Part shown: positions 38,970 through 50,245 of the stretch, piece after piece | Position numbering within the stretch: the first letter of the stretch is position 1 | How the letters are laid out: each line of letters begins with the position of its first letter | Source of the DNA: Lithodes maja | Lineage: Eukaryota; Arthropoda; Malacostraca; Decapoda; Lithodidae | Assembly (NCBI GenBank): GCA_037953745.1 | Contig: JBAKBP010003110.1 | Coordinates: 96,334-160,333, forward strand | Length of the DNA: 64,000 nt | Reading direction: 5' to 3' | Program-made: the position numbers and the translations under genes | The notes under the pieces: model-generated | The model's database searches: none | What the model was told of the DNA's origin: nothing | Seen by the model: the letters and a program-made list of their open reading frames with translations, nothing else

Positions 38970-39550
38970 TATTTGTTTTCGGTATGCTTTTATTTTACAT
39001 AATTATATGATGTATATATGAACCTTCAAGAGTGCTAAAATAAGTGGGAAAAGCATTTGGGTGGTGAAAAACGAAGATATTGGCCACCCGGTCATAATCT
39101 CAGGCGAGAGAGAGCCACAGGCAACCCTCCTCTCTCGCTGTCTGTGAGGTAACCGAGACTAGCGGGGCGGTGTGGGCCGGTGTCTGGGTGTTGCATAACG
39201 ATCTTTTCTGCAACCCACTTGTGCTACATTATCGCGGGAGAGAAAAATAACCGATAAATGATGATAATAAGAGGAAAAATAGGTGATAATTGAGGAGGGG
39301 AGGGAGGGGGGAATAAGGTGGGGAAGGAGGGGAGGGGGTGGGTGAGATTTACATGGATGAGTACTGGAGGGGAATTATCTCGCCTAGAGACAAATTCCTT
39401 TGTTTTGATAGGCCCTTTTTTTTTTATGGTCTTGCTTCCGTGAGGCCTATCGCGTTCCCTATAGGAAGCCTTCCGTGAGGCCTATCGCGCTTGCCGGGTT
39501 AAGGAGTGCGTGCGAAGTTACATGGAGGGATAGACAGACTAATGAGGAAG

Positions 39551-40839
39551 TAACAGTGTGCCAAAATTCGCCCATTTTCTTCGTGATCCCGAACCTAACA
39601 TCTGAAAAAAATATTGATACTGAAATTGGCTAAGAGCCTGTGACTCCCGGGGCGGCCGGGAGCCCCGCTAAACCTGCCATTCTATATCTACATTACACTC
39701 ATCAAACGATAGTTGCTTTGCTCTACACTGTACTCTACATTGGCTATGATCTTAGAACTATTATATATCACCTGTATTGAAGTCCAAATGCAGCTACTAA
39801 TGTAAATATAGACGGATAAATCCAGAGCTCAAGTCATGAAAGCTATTTGTTTACACTGTGAAAACACAACTTGTTCGGTTCGGATGAGGTGACTGACTTT
39901 AGCACCAATATAACAAATATATATTACAATAAGGAAACAGCCATCGTTCATAGAACGAACTCCTGGATGGGAGAGTCCGCTAAAACAAACAAACAAACAA
40001 ACAACCAACCAATGTACCCCTACACTCCGATGTTATATTGCGCCGAAGGCTGAGTCAAGACGAACACAACTACCGTAATTTTATTGGCACTCGAATGCTC
40101 AATAATATGTAGATTAAAGGATAATAATAGGTATTTATCTAAAACTATGTATATATTAACTAAACTACTCCATGTGTTTAATATATTGACTGAATTTCAC
40201 TGAAATGAATAATGTAAAATATTAATTTAAGTTTGAATGTTAGTTTTTTTATCCTGATCTGATCCCAATTAAACTCCCACAAAATACAGATATTTGTTCG
40301 TATGTGTTAATTTTATGGGGTCTCTAATTTCTTAAAAATAGTGAATGAATATAAATTTTATGTGTTTGACAAAGAGCGCAAGACCTTGAGGCATAAGGTA
40401 AGCTATAAATTAGTACGATTTTATGATGAATTATTGGTTTTTCAGGGGTATTTATGTGGTTGAATCAATGGAAAACAACGAACGAAAATCAGCTATGTTT
40501 TCCATTGTGGTGTTTACGAGAATAATCCAATGATGACGTCAAATTAGCTTGCCGCCAATCAACTGTGGAACACTTGGAAATGTGTTAGCTGTTATTTACC
40601 GATGTATTTGTGGAAAAATAGAGTGAATTAAGGCAATTTAAGGGGCTGGAATATAACATTGACTTTATGTGAAGTGCGAGTGCCCTACACATTCTAAAAT
40701 TGTGCATATTAATCTTGGGGAACTCATTATATATAAGGTATAACTTCAAGGTGATACTTTGGATAAACCTGACTTCTAGCAAGCACCAAACAGCAATTTT
40801 GTAAGTAGCCAAGCATATTATTTTGTTCAGATAAGCCTA
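39551..40839. other. No recognised gene or repeat
   Basis: AT-rich, with a GC hairpin near 39645-39668 (ACTCCCGGGGCGGCCGGGAG). Open frames are short and motif-free. Confidence 0.35.
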
Positions 40840-41480
40840 CTTGCTACTTAGCCTAGGCCTAGTAGTACTCTAGTAGGCCTACTAGTAGTACTAGGGTAAC
40901 TAGGCTACTTGTATTAAATAGTTGTATTAGCCTAGGCTTATGATGAATTAATGATAGGCTAATGATGATTTGAAGCAGAAATGAGTAGCCTAGCTCAGCT
41001 GCCTAGGCCTAGCAGGCTAGCAGCCTAGGGCCCTAGGCCCTGGCTGAGTGGCTGAGGCTACTTAGCTACTAGGCCTGGCTAGTGGCTAGGCGTATTAGGC
41101 TTAGGAATCTAGGATAACCCAATTATGCCAATACCCATTATCCAACAATCTTAGGAGTTAGAACTGCCCCCACCCCCCAGTGCCTAGTGGCCCAGGGCCA
41201 GCCGGCCAGGGCCAGTGACCAGTCACCCAGTGGGCCCGGGGCTATGTTAATGTTATGTATAATGTATTGATAGCGATTATAGCGATAGCCGATAGGCTAT
41301 TACGTATTACCTATTAGGCTAAATGGCTAATAGCCTAATGAAGATCAAGGAACATTTGAGGTTAAAGACAGTAAAAAATAAGGTTAGCTAAATTGCTAAT
41401 AGCTAGGCCTAGGCAGGCTGGGCGGCTGGCAGCTGGGAATCTGGTTGTGGTTCTGGTACTACTGGTAGCCTAGGCTAAGA
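40840..41480. repeat. CTAG/GGCC-rich low-complexity tract
   Basis: Densely packed with CCTAGG, TAGGCCTA, AGGCTAG and related overlapping palindromic words, e.g. GCCTAGGCCTAGTAGTACTC near 40850. No coding frame and no clear period. Milder versions occur at 41820-41870, 49600-49640, 55300-55400, 56580-56650 and 58020-58500. Confidence 0.7.
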
Positions 41481-41676
41481 CTCAGAGCCCACTCTTAACC
41501 CGGGAACGACGAAGGTCCTCAATTATGGTAATTATTTAGAAGATGACCTTTTTTTCTAGTTATTAAAAACTTACTCTATGGTGTATTATATGATATATAG
41601 AAGCAATAGAACTGTTAAAATGACCTGGGAAGTGTATTATGTATTATGTATATTAAACTTAGCCTAGACCAACATT

Positions 41677-41710
<34 letters not shown>

Positions 41711-42630
41711 TAAGGGTAAGTGGGTAACAGACTGTCTGGAGGCTAGGACTAAGTTAGGAGCGCTGCCTAGCAGCCTAGGACTGAGCCTACTGAGGACTCG
41801 TGACGGCCCGCACCACAATATTATCAATACTTCAATAGTCCTAGCCTTAGCCTAGGCAAGGCTAGGCTAGGTGTAAAAATATATGGAATTTTTTTATTTT
41901 AATACCACAAATTTTCAGAGTGTTTTTTTATAAACATAATTGTTCATTTGCATCAATATATAGTGTTTGTAATTAATTAGAAATCTCGGGAAAACCTATT
42001 TTCCCCATAAGGCCTATCGATCGATGTTGTTCCCCGATAGTGATTTGAAAAGACATTAGCCTAACCTCCAGGCCCCGGGGCCCGGGGCGGCGGGGCCCGG
42101 GGGACCGACGACCGTTCAAGGGTTGAGGTGAGGGGCCGGCTGCCGCTCAGGGCCATACTGTTACTACTGTACCATAAGTCCATAATAACATAATTACATA
42201 TTTACAAAGGGAGAATCTCATGTAGAATACTTTTTTACAGGATTCCTGCATAATCCTGGGAGCATTCTGGATTTCTGGAATCTAATTTCTGCCGCTTTCA
42301 TCCTCTTCGCCACATCTTAAACCATTCAACCCTACGCTACGTCATCTAATTTCTGCAACTGCATTCACCTGTTCCTGTTGTGATTGGTGGTTATCTGCGA
42401 CTCTGCGAGACTGCATAACTACATTCTACAAGATCACCAAAGACAAGTTACAAGTGGCACTTGTGAAGCTCTCAATTTCAACAGCTTAATAGCATCACTC
42501 ATCAGTGACTGTGAGTACTAGTATTTTCTGGTAACTGGACTATAAACTGGTACATTTTCATGATTAGGCAATAATTTTAAGTTTAAGTTATGGCCTGGTT
42601 ATATTAACAAAACCTTGAAAGACATTGTAG
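41481..42630. other. Mixed sequence with a T run and a GC-rich patch
   Basis: 41678-41709 is a poly-T run. TTAACCCGGGAACGACGAAG at 41506 looks like a TTAA-1-type end without a partner. 42075-42130 is GC-rich. A GTGAGTACT donor-like site lies at 42511. No gene could be supported. Confidence 0.35.
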
Positions 42631-42639
42631 AGCAGGCCG

Positions 42640-43108
42640 TCAAACGAAAACGGAGTCAATTTCTTAGTCTTTATTATTGTATAAGCTATGCAAAGGTAAA
42701 TTGTGGGTTATAGGTTAAATTTATATCTTTAGAACATTATGATGTGATAACCAAAACAATGGTATTGCTATTTCATGTAAAATTTCTTGTATTTTTGGCA
42801 TTACCTGCCACCTGGTGTACCGCCCGTCTTGTTTACACTACGCGGACGGTTGCCATAATTTTCCCGTCTATTTTGACTGCCTTTGGATACAAAAATACAT
42901 TACCGGTACCCTAACCAAACAACCTAACCTAACCTAACCTAGTATTATAGATTTATAAGTATTTATTTTATTATAAGTATTTATAGATGATTTATGTTGT
43001 ATGTCGGTAGTGGTACACCCGGTAACTACTGTACATCCATCCCGTATTTTTTTCTCATATTAATTCAAGTTTTCAAACAATATTGCTCCGGTTTGAGGTT
43101 TGACACCC
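42640..43108. repeat. Dispersed element with internal insertion-like segment
   Basis: The outer parts resemble, inverted, the repeat at 48668-48800 (shared CCAAAACAATG, ATTTCATGT and GTTTGACACCCT). The inner part, about 42800-43045, recurs at 50732-50900 (ATTTATAGATGATTTATGTT). Ends read CAGGCCGTCAAAC and CAGGGTGTCAAAC inward, suggesting a TIR element with a second repeat inserted. Confidence 0.5.
42919..42941. repeat. (CCTAA)n short array
   Basis: Four CCTAA units in a row, the arthropod telomere pentamer (TTAGG) in reverse. Too short to be a telomere; related motifs also occur near 49610, 55280 and 58330. Confidence 0.6.
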
Positions 43109-44615
43109 TGATTTAATATAGACATTATCACTGACTTCTAATATTGTGAATGTTAAAATTATATAGGCCTAATCCTACGAAATACACAACAGTATGACTG
43201 ACTGGGTGACACTGTGACTGTGCTAGCATGATGCATGAATGCAGTAATACTGTAGCCCCAAGCTGTTTGACAAGGATGTTTTGTTTCATTTGAATTAGGT
43301 TATTATGTCCAATTAACTTACCAGTATCTGTTGTAGTTTTGTATTGGTACCACTATATACTGTTATGCATAGGCTGTACTCACTTGGTAGCCTAGTCATT
43401 TATGAACCTAGAGTGTTTAAACTCCTTGAATTTTGTTGTTGCTTATGGTGTGGATAATTTTGAGCAGATGAGCTGTTGCCCAAGTTCTGTGTGTTTGCTG
43501 TGCTCTTGTCCACACCGAATAAATAACATACATGTACAACTATTATCCAGTGAGGGATAACTTTTGTGTTGTCCTAATGGCACTATTCCTGGCTAGGTTT
43601 GGCTAAGCTGCATAGCAGGGGCTGGAGTCATATTGAGCATACAGTATTGTTTTGTTTTAACATCTTTAGTTTAATCTTAATTAATGCATTCATTCTTCTG
43701 TGGCAATCTAGAATATAAGTTTCTTTTTATTCTTCCATGTTGTATTCCATTATTCTGCTGCATTATATCTACAGTATGTGTGAATAGTGTTCCTGGTTGC
43801 TATCTATAGTGGTTTGTGGGTTGGCCTGTATACTTAGTTTTTGGTAGGCCTTTGAGGAACGGGGTTGGTGTGTGTGTAGGCCTGCAGTGCCATAATAGGC
43901 TACTGTCCTTTTTCCTTCCACCACACAGCATCCTCTAACTCGGGCCTTGGTTAACCCTCTAGGGGGTGGCAGCCAATCTTCAACCTACTAAGATCCCAAC
44001 TCTTGTGCCTTTAGTTTTAGCAGCAATACATTCGGTGCAGTTTGGGACTAGGGGTGGAGCCTGTTAGTAGGTGAGGTTGTCCCCATTGTACTCGGATGTA
44101 TTGAGCTAACCCCAGATTATGTTGTAAGTGATAAGTCATTAAAGTTGTTTATCCCTTACAACACCACTGCCGTGCTGTGGTGAAGAGAGCCACTCGGTGT
44201 ATTATTAGGACATAGGCTAGGGATAATAGGCTTGGCACAGAGGTTTATTGTACTGGACTTTCCATGGGTTTTTGCTTTGTATTGTTCTCAATTCCTAAGC
44301 GATTGGGCATGATACAGTGTTTTGGGAGTCTAGTAGTGGTATGGTGGGATAATGTTGGTGCAGCATAGAATAACTTAGAAGTTCTCTTGCATACTACACG
44401 CACTATGGAATAGACTCGGGGACAATAAATAATTTTTGTGTCTCCTTGTTACTGCCTTCATAAGCAAGGAGGAAGATAACCATTTTTCCTAGAGAACCTG
44501 CGTGTCTTGGTGTTTGAGTCAGATATTAAGAGTGTGTCTGTTGCAGGGTAGTACGGTGCTGTGGGCTAGGCTATGTAAGCATCTGGTTGCCCCGGCTGCC
44601 TTCGTAACAATATCA

Positions 44616-44620
<5 letters not shown>
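43109..44620. other. No recognised gene
   Basis: Mixed AT/GC content without long frames. TTAACCCTCTAGGGGGTGGC at 43951 resembles a TTAA-element end, but no partner was found. Confidence 0.3.
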
Positions 44621-44621
<1 letters not shown>

Positions 44622-44704
<83 letters not shown>

Positions 44705-44713
44705 ATATTTGTT
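44622..44713. repeat. (TA)n microsatellite
   Basis: About 90 bp of nearly pure TA; the Ile/Tyr frame across it is an artefact. Confidence 0.9.
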
Positions 44714-45618
44714 TTTTCATGATATTTTAATAAAAGGACCTGATCCCATCTCCTGGCTCACCCCCTTGCACAAGTCTTTCCACTCTTCATGGCCAAACCA
44801 TCCAAGTCCACTAATGTGATTTTTCTCATCCATACTCCAAATGGCCAGCCTCTCTTTTGTTCCTCGTTGAAGACTTCATTTCCAATTAAACCCCACACAC
44901 CGATTTTATCATTCTGATTTCATTGTGCTCTCATTTGCCGACTTCATCCTGTTATTGCACAGGCCACTCATGGCTGGTCCATCACTGACTAAACAGCTCT
45001 AGTCTGTTTCTAGCAATTCCTAACCTATACTAACATCTAATATGAGTTGTTTTTTATTTTTAACTTAGATTTTTGTAGTTCTTATTTTCCAAAATGTTGT
45101 AGTTCGTATTTTTATTTCTTATTATAACTCCACAAATAGATTCAAGCTCTGTAGCCTACTTAGATTTTTGTAGTTCTTATTTTCTAAATTAGATTTTGTA
45201 GTTCGTATTTTCATTTCTTTATTATAACTCCACAAAGCCCTGCTACAACATCAAAGAATCAAGACAAACTTCTTGTACATATAAGTATCCAGAACATCAG
45301 CTTAACCCCTTTTATTAACAGGTATGGTTTTCTTATAAGTTTCAAATTTCATAAATAGTTTAGAATAAGCTACAAAACTTGCAAAACTTATAATAACTAA
45401 ATAGGGTACCCATTATATCTACCAATACCGGTATTTAAAAATTTATCATCAGGAAATCTTGGCTTAATAACAAATCTACCTTTTATCACAAATCTGAAAA
45501 TTACAGTTGTGGAAAATATGATTAGTTAGGGTCCGGTATCGCTACTTTTCTCTCTAGCATGGTATATTTTCATATACTGAATATATACCGGTACTGTATA
45601 TTGATATATGGGTCAATA
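44714..45618. other. No recognised gene; local direct repeat
   Basis: 45060-45130 and 45160-45235 are a direct duplication (AGATTTTTGTAGTTCTTATT, TTATAACTCCACAAA). Otherwise nothing was recognised. Confidence 0.4.
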
Positions 45619-45622
45619 TGTA

Positions 45623-45829
45623 CACTCGGTCCAAAAAGTATCTGCACCCCTACCCTGATAATCTGGTGTGTACAGCTTGGTAGGGTTTGCATATCTACCT
45701 GTAGCTATATCCATCTATACTACTATCTACCTATACTACCTAAGAAGACCTACAACCTACAACCTATACTACCAAGCTGTACACACCAGATTATCAGGGT
45801 AGGGGTGTAGATACTTCTTGGACCGAGTG
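45623..45829. mobile_element. Palindromic Tc1/mariner-type MITE
   Basis: 207 bp, with TA on each side (45621-45622, 45830-45831). Arms of 63 bp are inverted repeats with only a few mismatches: CACTCGGTCCAAAAAGTATC on the left; on the right ATACTTCTTGGACCGAGTG. The loop is about 85 bp. A TA target and long near-perfect TIRs indicate a Tc1/mariner-derived foldback MITE. Non-coding. Confidence 0.85.
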
Positions 45830-45831
45830 TA

Positions 45832-46500
45832 CAACAGCATTCGTACAAAGAAGCATTTTCTCAACTATTTTGACAATATCTGATCTACAATATTCTTAAA
45901 TCCTTTGAACCAATCCCATGCTCATACAATTACCTTACTTATTAAACAAATTATAATCTACAATAATATTTACCTCTAGGTAAGCCCAAAAATGTTTTGT
46001 AATGATGCTTCCTGCTGTGGTTTAATAGAACATAATAGTACAGTAAATACTGTAAAGATTATATATATATTTTTCTTTCAGTTGACATGGTGAACTACTG
46101 TTGCTGAAGGACAACCAAGATCTCATCTAGACTTGTAAATCAGGGAAAGAGGGATAATTGCCTGCGTTCTGAAATAACAATGTAAGACCATGATATTATG
46201 TTTTGTTTATTAACACATGTAATAGTTTTACTAAACTAATCAATGATGCTATAATAATGTTGAAGGTAGCTAAATACAGTACCGGTACATTACCGTACTA
46301 ATAAATTACATGAGTATTGTTTAACAAAACTAAAGTTTGGTTAATTTTCATGTAGTATTACCTACTATAGGAAGAATGATTGAAAGATAGTCTATTCTCA
46401 GTAGCCTATACTTCCACAATCAATTTTTTTATTCTCAGTATACTTCTACAATGAAATGTTGTCCTTGTATTGTGCATAAATTGAGCTTCAGAATACAAGG
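45832..46500. other. No confirmed gene; splice-like 100 bp segment
   Basis: 46082-46181 has an acceptor-like TTTTTCTTTCAG before it and GTAAGA after it. It contains ATGGTGAACTACTGTTGCTGA, a six-codon frame. It may be a non-coding exon; support is weak. Confidence 0.25.
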
Positions 46501-46700
46501 AATCGCCGCCGGCCGTAGACCCCCGTAGACCAGGGTGTCAAAGCAAAAAAAAAAAAAATTAGTAGCATTATACTTCACAATCCAGTAGCATTAGCTGACC
46601 GACGAACCTCGAGCGCCGTAGGCGCGAGCCCTAGGGGGGTCCGGGGGCATGCTCCCCCGGATTTTTTTTTACTTTTTAGGTGTCAAAGAGAGCATTCTGT
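46501..46700. repeat. Dispersed GC-hairpin repeat
   Basis: Contains GTCCGGGGGCATGCTCCCCC, a strong hairpin, and CAGGGTGTCAAAG near a poly-A run. A partly similar GC-hairpin (GCAGGGGGCTGCGCCCCC) occurs at 57543-57562. Origin unknown. Confidence 0.45.
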
Positions 46701-48240
46701 GCCCTTTCAGAGCAGTCAGGAGGCTCAGACACTGCAAAAAAATCTGCTTATTTATGCTAATAAAGACATAATTTTGTTAATTGTTATGTTTTTCTTCTTT
46801 TAAAACTATCCATGCATATACTCAGGCATGTAGTACCCCATTGCTGGAGGTAGCCTACCAGAGACAGCGCCAATTCTTAAGGTTCACGACCACTTCCGTG
46901 TTCCTTCGCACCATACCTAGCCTCCCGCCCCCCCCCCCCCCCCCCCCCCAAGTAGCAATAGTACAGGAAATAAGACGGCTAAGGTTGGGTAGAGGATCCC
47001 AAACCTCGTGGCTCACTTATTCCCTTTCACGGTATGCTTTCTTTCAGTCATGAATACAACATACTACTTCCAAAACGTAAAAAAAAAAATATATATATAT
47101 ACAGTATAATTTATATAAAATATATTTTCCAGAATAGTTGTCTATACATACATATGGATACCTTGTTCATAAGACAGCTATAGGGTGCTCAATGTCTAAG
47201 TAATTTATTCTGAATATTAACAGTTTAATTGTAAAAAATATACTTAATAATATATCACAGGGGTGAATGGTATATTGCTATCAATACACACTTTACTGAA
47301 GTATGCAAACCTTTTGTAAGTACAGTACTGCTAAATGATAAGATAATACATTATTGGTGTAGCCTAATATGACACTATTTTTACAATAACAACATAAATC
47401 TAGCTCTGCTGAATGAAAATTATATTATTTTCCTTTTTTTCCTTTCTTTTGTGCCACCAGACTAACCAAAGCAGTAATTCCAAGGAAAAACAATCTAGTT
47501 CTAATTTTTAAAACAAATATAAAGATTAAGTGATATATACTATATAGCAAACAGTACAAAATATAAACATGTGAAAGTATGACTAAGGTAAAAGTAATGC
47601 ACGCTAATGCAGCACCAAGTTAAGATACTTCGATTACTTACCCTTTTCATAAAAAATGGGCATTATCTGAATAAATATAATAAATATGGCTCTATGAACA
47701 GGATGCTTATACAAGTGTTATATAATCATAACACCTTTGCTTCATAAAGTAAGTACAATATAGTAAAGATATTCCTACATCATATACGGTACTGTACTGC
47801 ACCATCAGTATATATCCAAAATGATAAAAGTTAAGTATACAGGTACAGTACTTCGATTCCTTACCCTTAAAAATTGTTGTTATCTGAATATCATAATAAA
47901 CATGGCTCTATGAGCAGGATGCTTATACAGTTCAAAACAACACTTAACCTTACATAAATGTCAACTTTGTTTCATATAAACCCCATTCTTATGTTAAATG
48001 TTTTGTTATAATTGAAGGGATGCCAAATTTGTCTTGACCAAATCAATTTTAATATACATAAGTACTACATTCAATGGTGTAATATGAAAAGGGGTATATC
48101 AGTTACGGTATAATAGATAAATGTTTGCGACTCCTTACATTGACCATTAATTTTTTTGTATTATAATTATAAATATCATACCAATCCCCTGAGCCCCGAC
48201 CCTCAAAGTTACTAACATTGAACATAATTGAAATCCCCTG
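46701..48240. other. No recognised gene
   Basis: AT-rich; a C run at 46926-46949. Two similar ~90 bp stretches (around 47615-47715 and 47845-47935, both with ACTTCGATT...TTACCCTT and ATGGCTCTATGA) form a direct repeat 220 bp apart. Confidence 0.4.
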
Positions 48241-48260
48241 ACCAGGCAACAGGGGCTGAG

Positions 48261-48390
48261 GGGACATATGGCACTTAATCAGGTACATTAAAATTAATTT
48301 GTGACGGGACATATGGCACTTAATCAGGTACATTAAAATTCATTTGTGATGGGACATATGGCACTTAATCAGGTACATTAAAATTCATTA
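48261..48390. repeat. 45 bp tandem repeat, about 2.9 copies
   Basis: GGGACATATGGCACTTAATC starts at 48261, 48306 and 48351, giving a 45 bp period with very few differences. The period is a multiple of three, so one minus-strand frame reads through it (LIKCHMS repeated). This is probably coincidental. Confidence 0.9.
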
Positions 48391-49084
48391 AGTAATTGAA
48401 TACCGGTACTATGGAGGATAGACATATGCTGCCAATAGAAACAAAAAGGAAATACAGTACCGGTACTGAATAAGGCTGACTAAAATATTGTACTATGACT
48501 TTGCTATTATAAGACTAGTATTTAAAGCATTGTACAGTATTTATAATTCACAACAAAATAAACTGCTGACCTGCAAACCTATCACCATTGTTTCAATCTG
48601 GGACAATTTACAGTAGCTTAAAACTAGAATGAATATGAAATACATAAAATTGTCAATGCATTTGCAGTAGGGTGTCAAACCAGAGCAATTTTATTTGAAG
48701 ACTTGAATGAATATAAGAAGGAATACAAGAAGATTAACATGAAATATCATTGTTTTGGTCATTATATCACTTCCAAAGACATAATTTTAACTATAAATAA
48801 TAAATAAATAAGCTTAAGCAATATCACCCATATCCCATGATAGCATGCATGCTCCACATTATACATAGCAGTATTTTGTAGAAGCTATACAGTTGATGTA
48901 CACAAAATTCAATCATGATCAGAAGACGCAGCAGCACACGTTCAAGCAAAAATATAACATGCATATCCATTTCTAGTACTATACTGTAGCTACCGTACCG
49001 TACTAAAGTGTGTAAAGCATTCTGTTCAAGAACAATATTCAGCTTAGAGACAAAAATTAAGGAAAAGACATTTGTGATCTAAAT
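48391..49084. other. No gene; one dispersed repeat
   Basis: 48668-48800 (CAGTAGGGTGTCAAACCAGA onward) is the inverted relative of 42700-43100. The remainder was not recognised. Confidence 0.4.
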
Positions 49085-49160
49085 TATTTTGTTTGTTAAT
49101 TTCATTAATCAAGTTTAGGAAATTAGGAGTAAAGTTGGTTGGTGGAGAGAACATAATAAT
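49085..49160 (+). mobile_element. SINE-2 body fragment
   Basis: GTTTGTTAATTTCATTAATC, AAGTTTAGGAAATTAGGAGT and GTTGGTTGGTGGAGAGAACA match the SINE-2 body at 24295-24355 on the opposite strand. The tRNA-like head is absent. Confidence 0.65.
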
Positions 49161-49644
49161 TAAATACTGACAGATTTTTTTTAGATTATTGCGCAAAGAA
49201 ATATATTTACAAGTTACCGAAGAGAAATTTAAGAAAATACAAAGATAATTGCAGTGTAGATTTTCAAAACATACCAGCTGGACTGACTAGGAGATGGAGA
49301 TGCTGTGCAGCGCAGCAGCAGCTGTAATAGTCCGCGTTGGTCTAGGTGCGTGAGCAAGATTGGGGCTTGGTAGCAGCTGGCAGGTCAGCAGTCAGCAGAT
49401 CTGTCACAGTCACTTACAGCAAAAGGTTGCGAGTCTTGGTTGCCTAGAAAACAAAGACCATGATTACAATTTTATTAAAACTTTGGGTTAATATCTTGAT
49501 TTACACCGGGGACAATTTTTACAAGTATTTTTTATTGTTTTTCCTTGTTTTGGGTTTTTTTATGAACCCCATCGGAAAATGCATACAAATTAGCCGAACC
49601 TAGCCTAGCGGCCTAGCCGCCTAGCCTAACCTAACCCAAAACTA

Positions 49645-49682
<38 letters not shown>

Positions 49683-49878
49683 TGTTTATATAGAGATTTA
49701 GGTATTTTTTTATAATGAATTACCGACGGGGTGGAAATATATGGCAATGAAGTACATGACCTAACTAACATATTTGTCTAAATAATATATCGATGGTTTC
49801 GACCCGGTGTAAAACTAGATAAATTCCAAACTTTGGAAGATGGAACAAATTCAGATCCTACAATGACAGTAGTCACAG
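49161..49878. other. No recognised gene
   Basis: CAG/CTG-rich patch at 49290-49430 and a CCTAA/CTAG-rich patch at 49590-49640. A real exon could lie at 49278-49440, but no open frame supports it. Confidence 0.3.
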
Positions 49879-49880
49879 TA

Positions 49881-50110
49881 CAGTAAACCATCGCCATCTC
49901 GGACCTCTAGAAGTCGGACTGGCTACAGCCTCTCGGCGACTCGGACATGCACTTCCGTATTTCGGACATTTCCGACAGTCTCTGACGTTGTCGGACTTTA
50001 TATAAGTATTCGCCTATTCGGAAAATGTCCGTCATAACCGTCCTCTGATATCTCTAATATTTCCGAAATGTGTCGTAACGGTGTCCGACAAAGGATGACG
50101 TGTTGGATGA
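49881..50110 (+). mobile_element. Pogo/Tigger-like end (one side only)
   Basis: After TA at 49879-49880: CAGTAAACCATCGCCATCTC followed by repeated TCGGAC motifs (CTCGGACC, GTCGGACT, CTCGGACA, TTCGGACA, GTCGGACT). CAG start, TA and subterminal repeats fit a Tigger-like end. The partner end was not found. Confidence 0.45.
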
Positions 50111-50245
50111 TGACCTATTGACCTCACGTCACCGGACAATAAGGGTGAAATTGGTGAATATCCGATATTATATTTTTCAATTCCATCACATTAGAAATGA
50201 TTCAAAGATTACAAAAAGTCCAAATAAGACATATTTATGTTAATG

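Larger units (their letters stand above)
38117..39498 (+). mobile_element. TTAA-1 element, copy 4, carrying a Tigger-like element
   Basis: Flanked by TTAA at 38113-38116 and 39499-39502; ends CCTGACAAGCGCGAAATAGA and, inward, CCCGGCAAGCGCGATAGG. Nearly the same as 29685-30324, except for a 752 bp Tigger-like insertion plus its duplicated TA (38218-38971). Net length without it is about 628 bp. Removal restores the LINE-D thumb frame. Confidence 0.9.
35990..39550 (+). mobile_element. LINE-D (RTE-like) copy 3, nested host
   Basis: LINE-D pieces at 35990-36078, 36850-38116 and 39499-39550, separated by a Tigger-like element and a TTAA-1 element. Across the first gap the linker continues ERQKRARY then VESKRVVKRVVKESKRRV. 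Across the second, the thumb continues EINYL then RSACEVTWRDRQTNEEV, exactly as in copy 1. A deletion near 37660 removes the palm between DRVDREV and FADDTVLM. The 3' end is missing. Confidence 0.85.

Noticed and set aside
42919..42941. Telomeric array
   Set aside because: Only four CCTAA units inside a dispersed repeat; short interstitial motif at best.
44502..44819. A 105-residue Ile/Tyr-rich protein
   Set aside because: Most of it is the (TA)n microsatellite; no motif outside it.
48261..48390. CRISPR-like array
   Set aside because: Head-to-tail 45 bp units without distinct spacers, in a eukaryotic repeat context.
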